Below, in pieces: positions 17,188-24,608 of a stretch of DNA of 34,532 nt (positions are counted from its first letter, which is position 1; each line of letters starts with the position of its first letter). Under the pieces are notes generated by a model. That model had not been told where the DNA came from. It made no database searches and saw nothing but the letters and a program-made list of their open reading frames with translations. A program made the position numbers and the translations under genes. Source of the stretch: Campylobacterota bacterium (GTDB lineage: Bacteria; Campylobacterota; Campylobacteria; Campylobacterales; SZUA-545); contig PWVP01000020.1 in NCBI GenBank assembly GCA_003561815.1, positions 1-34,532 of the forward strand, written 5' to 3'.

Positions 17188-17562
17188 TCAGCTACTGGTG
17201 CCCAGAACCGCTTCAAGCTTCTCTTTTAGTACCTGCGGGGTAAAGGGTTTGACGATGTAGTTGTTCACACCCGCCTTAAGGGCGGTGATCACCTCCCCTT
17301 TGCCCCCTTCGGTGGTGACCATAATGATGGGCATATCGACATACTTCTCTTCAGCACGCACCTTCTGAACCAGCTCCAGGCCGTTCATCTCCGGCATGTT
17401 CCAGTCGGTCACCAGAACATCGATACCCTCATTCTGCTGAAGCACCTCCCACGCCTGAGCGCCGTTCTCCGCCTCGAAGAGGTCCTGATACCCCAGGCGG
17501 TTGAGCGTGTTTTTAATGATTCGCCGCATTGTTGAGCTGTCATCCACGACAAGAATTTTCAA
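17188..17562 (-). CDS. cheY: Chemotaxis response regulator CheY
   Basis: CheY carries the phosphoryl signal from CheA to the flagellar switch. The 124-aa single receiver domain has the acidic pocket VDDSS (D7, D8), phospho-acceptor D53 (VTDWNMPEMNG), the conserved T in MVTTEGG and the lysine of NNYIVKPF. The sequence is nearly the same as Campylobacter/Helicobacter CheY over ITALKAGVNNYIVKPFTPQVLKEKLE. I set the start at TTG 17562 (MKILVVDDSS), which has a perfect AAAGGAG site, rather than the track's 9-residue extension. A -10-like TATGAT and a palindrome lie just upstream, so it may have its own promoter within the hisHA run. Confidence 0.96.
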   Translation of the reverse strand: MKILVVDDSSTMRRIIKNTLNRLGYQDLFEAENGAQAWEVLQQNEGIDVLVTDWNMPEMNGLELVQKVRAEEKYVDMPIIMVTTEGGKGEVITALKAGVNNYIVKPFTPQVLKEKLEAVLGTSS

Positions 17563-17607
17563 TTGTTCTCCTTTGCCGGCGTGTGGCATATCGGTCGGGT
17601 TTGAGCC

Positions 17608-17622
17608 CCTGAATTATTCAGG
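17608..17622. repeat. Perfect 15-bp palindrome between hisA and cheY
   Basis: CCTGAAT-T-ATTCAGG is a perfect inverted repeat in the 61-nt gap. On the minus strand it directly follows TATGAT (17628-17623), i.e. where the transcription start would be if that box is the cheY -10. This is the position of a repressor operator. It could instead be a short hairpin, but there is no T-run after it. Confidence 0.45.
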
Positions 17623-17623
17623 A

Positions 17624-18328
17624 TCATAAGTTAAAAGCCTCTTTAATGTCAAGCCGCCCCTCGTAGAAGGCTTTGCCCACAATCGCACCATCGATCGACC
17701 CGGTGGCCTTGAGCGCCTTTAGATCCGCCAGGTCTTTGACCCCGCCACTGGCGATGGTCGCCCCGCCAAACGCCTCTTTGATCTTCAGGGTAAAATCGAC
17801 ATTGACTCCCGAAAGTGTACCGTCGCGCCCCACATCGGTGGTGATAATCGCCTCTACGCCGCTTCCTTTAAAGCGCGCAGCAAAGGCGGTTGCCGCCTCC
17901 TGGCCCACCTCGGCCCATCCGGCAGTGGCCACTCGACCATCCACCGCATCGATGCCGATCACCACCGGATAGCGTGCGGCCATCTCGATCGCCCAGCGGG
18001 GGTCCTTAGCCGCTGCAGAGCCTAAAATCACCCGATCGATACCCAGATCGAGATAGGCACGGATGGTCTCTTCACTGCGGATCCCGCCCCCTAGCTGGAG
18101 CTTCATGCCGGTGGCTGCGCGGATCGCTTCGATGCTGCTGCGGTTTTTGGGCTCACCGGCAAAGGCGCCATCGAGATCCACAATATGGAGCCACTGTGCA
18201 CCTAGCCTCTCAAAGGCCACCGCCTGATCGGCGGGGCTCTCGGCGTACACTTTAGCGCTGGCCATCTCGCCTTTGGTCAGGCGCACAGCGCGGTTCTCTT
18301 TGAGGTCGATGGCAGGAAAGATGGTCAT
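17624..18328 (-). CDS. hisA: Phosphoribosylformimino-5-aminoimidazole carboxamide ribotide isomerase
   Basis: HisA performs the Amadori isomerisation of ProFAR to PRFAR in histidine synthesis. It is a 234-aa (beta/alpha)8 barrel with the catalytic aspartates in FPAIDLKENRAVRLTKGE (Asp near residue 8) and in TTDVGRDGTLSG. Phosphate-binding glycine loops LGGGIRS and ASGGVKD are present. Its ATG overlaps the hisH stop (ATGA). The next gene is cheY after 61 nt. Length is normal. Confidence 0.96.
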   Translation of the reverse strand: MTIFPAIDLKENRAVRLTKGEMASAKVYAESPADQAVAFERLGAQWLHIVDLDGAFAGEPKNRSSIEAIRAATGMKLQLGGGIRSEETIRAYLDLGIDRVILGSAAAKDPRWAIEMAARYPVVIGIDAVDGRVATAGWAEVGQEAATAFAARFKGSGVEAIITTDVGRDGTLSGVNVDFTLKIKEAFGGATIASGGVKDLADLKALKATGSIDGAIVGKAFYEGRLDIKEAFNL

Positions 18329-18939
18329 TTAAGCTCCGTAAAGTTTTTTAGAATCTGCAGCCCGGCAGTGTGGCTCTTCTCTGGATGGGGCTGGATGCCG
18401 TAGAGGTTTCCTTTGGAGACCGCCGCTACAAAGGGGTAGCCGTAGTCCGCCCGGGCTGAGACGATCGAGTCCGGGCAGCTGATGTGATAGGCGTGGACGA
18501 AGTAGAGCCGCTCACCGGCCTCAACGCAATCAAAAAGCGGCGAGCGTACCTCGCCCGATAGACGGTTCCACCCCATGTGGGGGATCTTGATCGGGTAGGC
18601 CGCCCGTTTAGGATCAAAACGCACCACGCGACCGGGCAGAAGCCCCAGACCCGCCACCCCCGGCGACTCCTCGCTGCTCTCAAAGAGCACCTGAAGCCCC
18701 AAGCAGATCCCCAGCAGATGACCGCCCCTTTCGACATGGGCCAGGATGGCGCGATCCATCCCGCTTTCGCGCAGGTGGCCCACCGCATCCCCAAAGGCGC
18801 CCACGCCAGGCAAAATCAGATGGCTAAAGCGCTCCAGACTCTGCGGGTCGCGCACAATCTCACCACTTGCGCCCACACGCTCTAAAGAGTTGACCAGACT
18901 GGCAAGGTTGCCCATCTGATAGTCGATAATCCCGATCAA
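18325..18939 (-). CDS. hisH: Imidazole glycerol phosphate synthase, glutaminase subunit
   Basis: HisH releases ammonia from glutamine and channels it to HisF, which is not in this window. The 204-aa class I glutamine amidotransferase has GICLGLQVLF (nucleophile Cys) and IQPHPEKSHTAG (His-Glu). The N-terminus MIGIIDYQMGNL is reached only from TTG 18939, preceded by CAGGAGGCG, so a TTG start is well supported. It is the first gene of the minus-strand run down to 10972. Confidence 0.95.
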   Translation of the reverse strand: MIGIIDYQMGNLASLVNSLERVGASGEIVRDPQSLERFSHLILPGVGAFGDAVGHLRESGMDRAILAHVERGGHLLGICLGLQVLFESSEESPGVAGLGLLPGRVVRFDPKRAAYPIKIPHMGWNRLSGEVRSPLFDCVEAGERLYFVHAYHISCPDSIVSARADYGYPFVAAVSKGNLYGIQPHPEKSHTAGLQILKNFTELK

Positions 18940-18969
18940 ATCGCCTCCTGCTGGGGTTTAGCAGCGGCC

Positions 18970-18975
18970 ATTCTA
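18970..18975 (-). promoter_or_regulatory. Likely -10 of the hisH operon promoter
   Basis: The complement reads TGGTAGAAT, an extended -10 about 30 nt upstream of the hisH TTG. The -35 region is poor (AGTGCG at 17 bp), consistent with an extended-10 or Campylobacterota-type promoter. Confidence 0.4.
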
Positions 18976-19023
18976 CCAAAGCCGGGGTAAAGCGCACTCA
19001 CCGCACGGGAAAATTACGATGAA

Positions 19024-19059
19024 AGATTAATCTAAAATCAATACTACCTCCGATAAGAT
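19024..19059 (+). promoter_or_regulatory. A/T-rich rpmE promoter region with a short palindrome
   Basis: The 151-nt gap between divergent hisH and rpmE holds a palindrome AGATTAATCT (19024-19033), then TAAAAT (19033-19038) and TAAGAT (19054-19059) as candidate -10 boxes for rpmE. I cannot decide between them. No gene is visible in the gap. Confidence 0.35.
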
Positions 19060-19090
19060 CGCGGCGTAAATTTAACACAAAGGCCGTGCC

Positions 19091-19291
19091 GTGAAGAAGG
19101 ATCTCCATCCGCAACTAAACGAGTGCACCGTGACCTGCTCTTGTGGCAACACCTTCACCATCCGATCCAGCAAAGAGAAGATCCGTCTGGACATCTGTGA
19201 TAAGTGCCACCCCTTTTACACCGGCTCCGAGAAGAGCATGGATACCACCGGTCGCATCGAAAAGTTCAACAAGAAGTATGGCCTGGCCTAG
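19091..19291 (+). CDS. rpmE: 50S ribosomal protein L31
   Basis: This 66-aa protein starts at GTG 19091 ([11 protein letters not shown]). It has the zinc-ribbon cysteines of the zinc-containing (C+) L31 form, CSC...CDKC, followed by [20 protein letters not shown], the family signature. A zinc-free paralogue used under zinc starvation is not in the window. It heads a plus-strand run and is followed after 3 nt by rsmI. Confidence 0.97.
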   Translation: MKKDLHPQLNECTVTCSCGNTFTIRSSKEKIRLDICDKCHPFYTGSEKSMDTTGRIEKFNKKYGLA

Positions 19292-19294
19292 GGC

Positions 19295-20119
19295 TTGGTA
19301 AGCTTCGTCCCTACGCCGATAGGCAACCTTGAAGACCTCTCCCTTAGGGCGCTACGCGTGCTCTCTGAGGCGGAGGTCTTTTTTTGTGAAGATACCCGCG
19401 TGAGCAAGCGGCTGCTTCATCTGCTCTCTGAGCGCTTCCAGACCCGCTTTCAGCCCGATCCCCACTTTATCAGTCTACACAGCCACAATGAGCGCGATCG
19501 CCTTGAGCAGATCGATGCTGTACTCTTTGAGCGGCCATGCGTCTATCTGAGCGATGCGGGTATGCCCGGCATCAGCGATCCCGGCACAGCCCTAATACGC
19601 CACTGCCAGCAAAACCGGATCGACTACACGGTGCTACCCGGTGCCAATGCGGCTCTGGTGGCGGTGGTTGATAGTGGACTGGGCGAAGGGCGCTTCTTTT
19701 TTGAGGGGTTTTTGCCCCACAAATCCCAGGCGCGTCAAGAGCGGCTTAAGCAGCTGCTCGCCCATACGGAGCCCTTTGTGCTCTATGAGGCGCCCACCCG
19801 CATCCAGATGCTAGCCGGAGAGCTGGGCACACTGGCGCCTCTGGCGCAGGTGGTCTTTCATAAGGAGCTGAGCAAGCAGCATGAGCGGCGCTTTATCGGC
19901 ACGGGAGCCTCCATCGCCCGGCAGCTGGCCGAGGCCAACCTCAAAGGGGAGTGGGTTGCGGTGATCGCCCCGACCCAAAAAGCGCCCGAGGGGTGGCTGA
20001 TAGGGGCGCTGAGAGAGCTCAATGCGCCCAAAAAGCCGCTAGCAAAGATCCTAAGCCGCCTGGATGGCCAGAGCACCGCCTTCTGGTACGATCGACTCAC
20101 CCATAAAGAGAGCCCATGA
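19295..20119 (+). CDS. rsmI: 16S rRNA (cytidine(1402)-2'-O)-methyltransferase
   Basis: RsmI methylates C1402 in the 16S decoding centre. The 274-aa protein begins MVSFVPTPIGNLEDLSLRAL, the diagnostic N-terminus of this tetrapyrrole-methylase-fold family, followed by CEDTRVSKRLL, SDAGMPGISDPG and LPGANAAL. The only start that preserves this N-terminus is TTG 19295, three bases after the rpmE stop with almost no room for a Shine-Dalgarno, so translation is probably coupled to rpmE. Its stop overlaps the next ATG (ATGA). Confidence 0.95.
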   Translation: MVSFVPTPIGNLEDLSLRALRVLSEAEVFFCEDTRVSKRLLHLLSERFQTRFQPDPHFISLHSHNERDRLEQIDAVLFERPCVYLSDAGMPGISDPGTALIRHCQQNRIDYTVLPGANAALVAVVDSGLGEGRFFFEGFLPHKSQARQERLKQLLAHTEPFVLYEAPTRIQMLAGELGTLAPLAQVVFHKELSKQHERRFIGTGASIARQLAEANLKGEWVAVIAPTQKAPEGWLIGALRELNAPKKPLAKILSRLDGQSTAFWYDRLTHKESP

Positions 20120-20796
20120 TTATCTACGGAAAACAGGTGGTCGTCCACGCCGCCACGCACCACCCTGATCGGGTGGAGTGTCTCTATCTGGCCAAAGAGG
20201 TTGAGCCGCCACTCTTTAAGCAGCTTAGCCGGTGCGGCGCGCGTATTGAGCGGGTGGATCCCAAAAAAGCGCAGGCGATGGCCCGCGGCGGCAACCATCA
20301 GGGAATGCTGGCTAAAATCACACAGCTTGAGTTTGCGACGCCCGCTACACTTGAGGAGGCAGCCTTTATCGTGATGACCGTCGGGGTCAGCGATATGGGC
20401 AATCTCGGGGCGATTGTCCGCAGCGCCTGGGCTCTGGGGGCAGAGGCGGTGGCCATCGGCGCGCTCGCCTCGCCCAATCTGGCCGCACTGGTGCGCACCA
20501 GTAGCGGTGCGGCACTGGATATGCCACTGATTAACGCCCACAAGCCGATGGAGCTGATCGGCTGGTTAAAGCAGCGGGGGTTTAGTGTCGTGGGGGCAAC
20601 CCTAAAGGGCCAAAGCCACCGGCAGCTGCGCATCGATGGCAAACGGCTACTGGTACTCGGTGCCGAGGGGGAGGGGCTGCCCGGCCGGATCGAGCGGGCG
20701 CTGGATCAGACGGTGACCATTGAGATGGCACACCGGTTTGATTCACTCAATGTCGCTGCAGCAGCGGCTATCTTGATCGATAGGATGAGACCATGA
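20116..20796 (+). CDS. rlmB: SpoU/TrmH-family rRNA 2'-O-methyltransferase (RlmB-like)
   Basis: The 226-aa protein has an L30e-like N-terminal RNA-binding part (IIYGKQVVVHAAT...) and the SPOUT knot motifs: SDMGNLGAIVRSAWALG (motif 1), LVLGAEGEGL (motif 2) and DSLNVAAAAAILI (motif 3). RlmB methylates G2251 of 23S rRNA; closely related TrmH proteins act on tRNA, so the substrate assignment is by family resemblance. It overlaps neighbours on both sides by 4 nt (ATGA), consistent with translational coupling with rsmI. Confidence 0.87.
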   Translation: MIIYGKQVVVHAATHHPDRVECLYLAKEVEPPLFKQLSRCGARIERVDPKKAQAMARGGNHQGMLAKITQLEFATPATLEEAAFIVMTVGVSDMGNLGAIVRSAWALGAEAVAIGALASPNLAALVRTSSGAALDMPLINAHKPMELIGWLKQRGFSVVGATLKGQSHRQLRIDGKRLLVLGAEGEGLPGRIERALDQTVTIEMAHRFDSLNVAAAAAILIDRMRP

Positions 20797-21578
20797 ACGC
20801 ACTGGAGCGCTTAAGAGAGATTGGTCCACTCACCATCTCCAAACAGACCCACATCTCCGTAGAGGAGATTCAGGCGATTTTAGATGAGCGCTACGATCGC
20901 TTTAACCGCACCAAGGCGGTGGGGTTTATCAAGATCCTGGAGCGGGAGTATGAGGTTAAGCTCGATGAGTGGCTGGAGGCTTTCGACACCTTTAACGGCA
21001 ACCAGAGCGAGAGCGAGGAGATCTTCGTCTATGCCAAGAGCGAAGAGGGGAGCACCCCCCGGATTATCGCCGCGGTGCTGATTTTGCTCTTTGTGGGGGC
21101 GGTGGCCTACTACTTCTGGAGCGATGGCGGATCCGTGCCGGCCACCACAGCCCCTGATCGCACCGATCGGCTGGTGAGTGAAGCCAAAAGCGAGATTGAG
21201 CGCAACACCACCCAGCAAGAGGAGGCGCTCACCCCGGTGGAGACTCAGGCGGGCACCATTGAGCTGGATGAGCCGGCCATGATGGCGTTCTATGTCAAGA
21301 GCGATCGGGAGCTCTGGGTGGGCGTTTACTACAGCGAGAGCGGTCAGCGCGAAGGGCGCATCATCGAGGGGCGCTACGATCTCGATGCCGGTGCCGATCA
21401 GGTGATCACCTTTGGCCACGGCCACTTCACCCTGGTTCATGGCCAGGAGCGTATCTCGCCGGGCAATGATCGACTCCACCGCTTCCGCTACCGCGATGGG
21501 GTGCTCACCCCGATGGCTCCACCCCGTCCAGCACGCCAGAGCCGTGATGAGAACAGCTCCGATGAGGGGAGCGAGTGA
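20793..21578 (+). CDS. RodZ-like single-TM protein with N-terminal helical domain
   Basis: This 261-aa protein has a short helical, HTH-like cytoplasmic domain (1-70, including ISKQTHISVEEIQAILDERYDRF), a TM helix (about 90-108) and a periplasmic C-terminal domain after a Thr/Pro/Gln-rich linker. That layout is reminiscent of the cytoskeletal protein RodZ, but I cannot show homology by eye. In Campylobacter jejuni a 'putative membrane protein' occupies the same place (Cj0152c as I recall). The start overlaps rlmB by 4 nt, and the stop overlaps the next ATG. Confidence 0.65.
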   Translation: MNALERLREIGPLTISKQTHISVEEIQAILDERYDRFNRTKAVGFIKILEREYEVKLDEWLEAFDTFNGNQSESEEIFVYAKSEEGSTPRIIAAVLILLFVGAVAYYFWSDGGSVPATTAPDRTDRLVSEAKSEIERNTTQQEEALTPVETQAGTIELDEPAMMAFYVKSDRELWVGVYYSESGQREGRIIEGRYDLDAGADQVITFGHGHFTLVHGQERISPGNDRLHRFRYRDGVLTPMAPPRPARQSRDENSSDEGSE

Positions 21579-22417
21579 TGCGGCTTCTGCTTGGGGCTTT
21601 GGTGGTCGCACTGCTGGCGCTTACCCTTCAGGCGGGTGCGGTGGACAACAAGGTCCGCAGCCTGGTGGATGAGCAGAACTACCTCACCCATCAGCGCCTC
21701 ATCGATCTGATTTTTCAAGATCGCGACAGCTTCTTTCTCGAAGATGGGCGACTGGATGTGATCAAGGTGGTCAGCACCCTAAAGGAGAACGGTCTTCTGG
21801 ATATCTTTCACCAGGGTGCGCCCCGGGATCTGCAGGCCACCTTCCGAACCGGCCAGAGCCCTACTCTTCTTTTGAAGGTGCTCTCCGATGTGCTCTCGGA
21901 TATGGGGTACAACTTCTATATCCCGGCCCACATGCAGATGGATGCCTACCGGTTTGAGTGGACCATCGCCTACAGGAGCGATCACGCCATCGATCCGGTT
22001 CTGCTCGCCAGACGACTGGCGCGCTACGGCGTCACGATCGATGATATCAACAAAAAGCAGGACACCTGGCTTTATGACCTCTCGGCACTGGATCCCGCAC
22101 TCCCCGATGCGCAGCCACTCATCGCCGATGACGATGAGCCGCTCACCCTGCTAAGCCCCCAGGGGGAGTACTGGGTTGCACTGGATGAGGCGGGGCATAA
22201 GCTGGGGATGCGGCGGCGCACCGGCGCGCTCTGGTTTCCCTATGCCACCTTCTACGATCGCGATCTGCGCATCCTCTCGATCCATATACTCGAACACGGC
22301 GTGCGCACCTTCGCGCCGGAGGTGCCCGAAGGGGCGGCCTACCTGAGATTGACCGATAACTACACCACCGAAAACCTCCGGCACGGCATCGTGCTGTGGT
22401 TGGAAAGCGCTCCTTAA
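21578..22417 (+). CDS. Conserved periplasmic protein, unknown function
   Basis: This 279-aa protein has a signal peptide (MRLLLGALVVALLALTLQAGA). I prefer ATG 21578 (TGATG overlap, AGGGGAG upstream) to the track's GTG one codon earlier. The mature part is hydrophilic and mixed alpha/beta, with a recognisable C-terminal segment rich in aromatic strands (GALWFPYATFYDRDLRILSIHILEHG). I do not recognise the fold. Its place between a RodZ-like protein and an aminotransferase matches the Campylobacter gene order as I recall it. A cell-envelope role is plausible. The stop overlaps the next start (TAATG). Confidence 0.65.
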   Translation: MRLLLGALVVALLALTLQAGAVDNKVRSLVDEQNYLTHQRLIDLIFQDRDSFFLEDGRLDVIKVVSTLKENGLLDIFHQGAPRDLQATFRTGQSPTLLLKVLSDVLSDMGYNFYIPAHMQMDAYRFEWTIAYRSDHAIDPVLLARRLARYGVTIDDINKKQDTWLYDLSALDPALPDAQPLIADDDEPLTLLSPQGEYWVALDEAGHKLGMRRRTGALWFPYATFYDRDLRILSIHILEHGVRTFAPEVPEGAAYLRLTDNYTTENLRHGIVLWLESAP

Positions 22418-23649
22418 TGTTTGATGAGATTGAGTTTGATAAGATTAAGCGACTGCCCAAATATGTCTTCGCAGCGGTCAACGAGCTGAAGATGAGCGAA
22501 CGGCGCGCCGGGGCCGATGTGATCGACTTCTCGATGGGCAACCCCGATGGCCCCACCCCGGAGCACATCATCGAGAAGCTCATCGAGAGTGCGCGCAAGC
22601 CCAAAACCCACGGCTACTCGGTCTCTAAGGGGATCTACAAGCTCCGCCTGGCCGCCTGCGACTGGTATCAACGAAAGTACGGCGTGAAGCTCGATCCCGA
22701 GACGGAGGTGGTGGCTACGCTGGGCTCTAAGGAGGGCTACTCCCACCTGGTTCACGCCATCACCAACGCAGGTGATGTGGCGATGGTGCCCGATCCCTGC
22801 TACCCGATCCACTCACAGGCGTTTATCCTCGCCGGGGGCAACGCGATTCGCTTTGGCCTGAAGCAGCAGCCGGATCTAAGCCTGGACGAGGAGAGCTTCT
22901 TTGAGAATATCGAGCGGGCCCTTCGGGAGTCCTCGCCACGACCAAAGTATCTGGTGGTCAACTTCCCCAACAACCCCACCGCCGCAACGGTTGAGCGCCC
23001 CTTTTATGAGCGACTGGTCGCCCTCGCGCGCAAAGAGCGCTTCTATATCATCAGCGATATCGCCTATGCCGAGCTCACCTACGACGGATACGAGACCCCC
23101 TCGATTCTGGAGATCCCCGGTGCTAAAGATGTAGCAGTAGAGAGCTACACCCTCTCTAAGACCTACAATATGGCCGGCTGGCGGGTGGGCTTCGTGGTGG
23201 GCAACCCGAAGCTGGTGGGGGCCCTGATTAAGATTAAGAGCTGGCTGGATTACGGGATGTTTACCCCCATCCAGGTGGCGGGCACTATCGCGCTTAACGA
23301 AGATCAATCCTGCGTCGAGGAGATCCGCGAAAACTACCGCAGGCGGCGCGATGTGCTCATCGAGAGCTTTGCCAATGCCGGCTGGCAGATGCCCACGCCC
23401 AAGGCGAGCATGTTCACCTGGGCGCGCATCCCCGAGCCCTTTCGCCAGATGGGCAGCCTGGAGTTTAGTAAGCGGCTCTTGATTGATGCCCATGTAGCGG
23501 TCAGCCCCGGCATCGGGTTTGGGCCGCAGGGGGATGAGTATGTGCGCATTGCGCTGATCGAGAACGAAAACCGCATCCGGCAAGCGGCGCGCAATATCAA
23601 GCGGTTTTTTAAGGGGCATCTGCCCCAGTCGGCCGATCCGATTCAGTAG
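22417..23649 (+). CDS. Class I/II PLP-dependent aminotransferase (AlaC-like)
   Basis: From ATG 22417 this is 410 aa (MFDEIEFDKIKRLPKYVF). The family marks are SMGNPDGPTP, NFPNNPTAAT, SDIAYAELTYDGY and the PLP-lysine segment SYTLSKTYNMAGWRVGF. The best match in memory is the AlaC/YfdZ branch (glutamate-pyruvate transaminase), but related enzymes include LL-diaminopimelate aminotransferase, so the substrate is open. In Campylobacter the neighbour is homoserine dehydrogenase; here tyrA follows on the opposite strand. The track's 7 extra residues are unsupported. The last 41 nt overlap the 3' end of tyrA. Confidence 0.88.
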   Translation: MFDEIEFDKIKRLPKYVFAAVNELKMSERRAGADVIDFSMGNPDGPTPEHIIEKLIESARKPKTHGYSVSKGIYKLRLAACDWYQRKYGVKLDPETEVVATLGSKEGYSHLVHAITNAGDVAMVPDPCYPIHSQAFILAGGNAIRFGLKQQPDLSLDEESFFENIERALRESSPRPKYLVVNFPNNPTAATVERPFYERLVALARKERFYIISDIAYAELTYDGYETPSILEIPGAKDVAVESYTLSKTYNMAGWRVGFVVGNPKLVGALIKIKSWLDYGMFTPIQVAGTIALNEDQSCVEEIRENYRRRRDVLIESFANAGWQMPTPKASMFTWARIPEPFRQMGSLEFSKRLLIDAHVAVSPGIGFGPQGDEYVRIALIENENRIRQAARNIKRFFKGHLPQSADPIQ

Positions 23650-24499
23650 CGCCGGTTTTGGGGTGGGGCTTAAAGATGCTGTGCAGCGTGTTGGCGCTGG
23701 ACATCCACTCTTTAAGCTCCTGCCACGACTCGCGCTCGATAAGCTGCACCACCTGGGCAAACTGCCGCTCAAAGATGTGCAGTGAGTCCAGAATCGGATC
23801 GCGGTTTTGCTTGAAGATATCGATCCACATCCCCGCTGAACTCTTTGCCAGACGGCTCATATCCTCAAAACCCCCCGCCGCCAGTGTCAGAATGTTCTGC
23901 TTATCCTCCTGACTGAGCACCGAGTTGGCCAGCGCATAACTGATCGCATGGGGCAGATGGCTGATAAAAGCGGCGTGGCGATCGTGCTCTTTAGCCCCCA
24001 TCAGCACCGCCTGCATTCCCACACCCCCAAAGAGCGATCGCGCCGCCTGGAGCGTCTGTGGGGTGTTCGCCTCCGTATCACAGAGCACCACGATCCGATC
24101 ACGATAGAGCGTCTTAAAGGCCGCCGCCGGACCGGAGTACTCCGTACCGGCCATCGGGTGGGCAGCGACAAAGCGGGCGCGCACCTGGGGCGGGATGCTC
24201 TCGATGATGCGGGTTTTGGTGCTACCCAGGTCACAGATGGTGGCGTTTTGGCGTGTCTGCACCAGATCGGGCATGAGCGCCACGATCGCCTCCACCGGGA
24301 TGGCAAGCACCACCATATCCGCCGTGGCCAGCAGCCGATCCAGCGGCATCAGGCCATCGATCAGCTTCCGCTCAATCGCCTCCTGGGCGTGCTCAGTGTT
24401 GCGATCATAGCCGACCACCAGGTCATACAGACCCGCCTCTTTTGCCGCCAATGCCAGCGACCCGCCCATCAGGCCAAGCCCCACCACACCAAGCACCAT
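23609..24499 (-). CDS. tyrA: Prephenate dehydrogenase
   Basis: TyrA oxidatively decarboxylates prephenate to 4-hydroxyphenylpyruvate in tyrosine synthesis. The 296-aa monofunctional protein has the NAD(P) motif GVVGLGLMGGSLALAAK, the CDLGSTKTRI strand and the AAHPMAGTEYSGPAAA substrate region with HLPHAISYAL. The ATG at 24499 follows AAGGAGGA. The last ~14 residues (GATESDRPTGADAP) are read antisense to the aminotransferase coding end and look like an extension beyond the fold. It is divergent from bamA across a 109-nt gap. Confidence 0.94.
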   Translation of the reverse strand: MVLGVVGLGLMGGSLALAAKEAGLYDLVVGYDRNTEHAQEAIERKLIDGLMPLDRLLATADMVVLAIPVEAIVALMPDLVQTRQNATICDLGSTKTRIIESIPPQVRARFVAAHPMAGTEYSGPAAAFKTLYRDRIVVLCDTEANTPQTLQAARSLFGGVGMQAVLMGAKEHDRHAAFISHLPHAISYALANSVLSQEDKQNILTLAAGGFEDMSRLAKSSAGMWIDIFKQNRDPILDSLHIFERQFAQVVQLIERESWQELKEWMSSANTLHSIFKPHPKTGATESDRPTGADAP

Positions 24500-24531
24500 G
24501 GCGCATCCTCCTTCGTTGCTTTTCGGCTTGG

Positions 24532-24582
24532 ATTGTAGCCGATTTTGGCCTAATCGGCTTTAAACCCCAAAGCGGATAAAAT
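24532..24582. promoter_or_regulatory. Divergent tyrA/bamA promoter region with inverted repeat
   Basis: TACAAT on the minus strand (24537-24532) is the likely tyrA -10. TAAAAT (24577-24582) on the plus strand is the likely bamA -10. Between them AGCCGATT (24537-24544) and AATCGGCT (24552-24559) form a perfect 8-bp inverted repeat with a 7-nt spacer, placed where it could affect both promoters. Confidence 0.45.
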
Positions 24583-24608
24583 CGCGCAAACTTAAGGAAT
24601 ACTCACGA

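Noticed and set aside
19858-20541. 227-aa minus-strand ORF opposite rsmI/rlmB
   Set aside because: Covered by two well-supported genes in the opposite direction.
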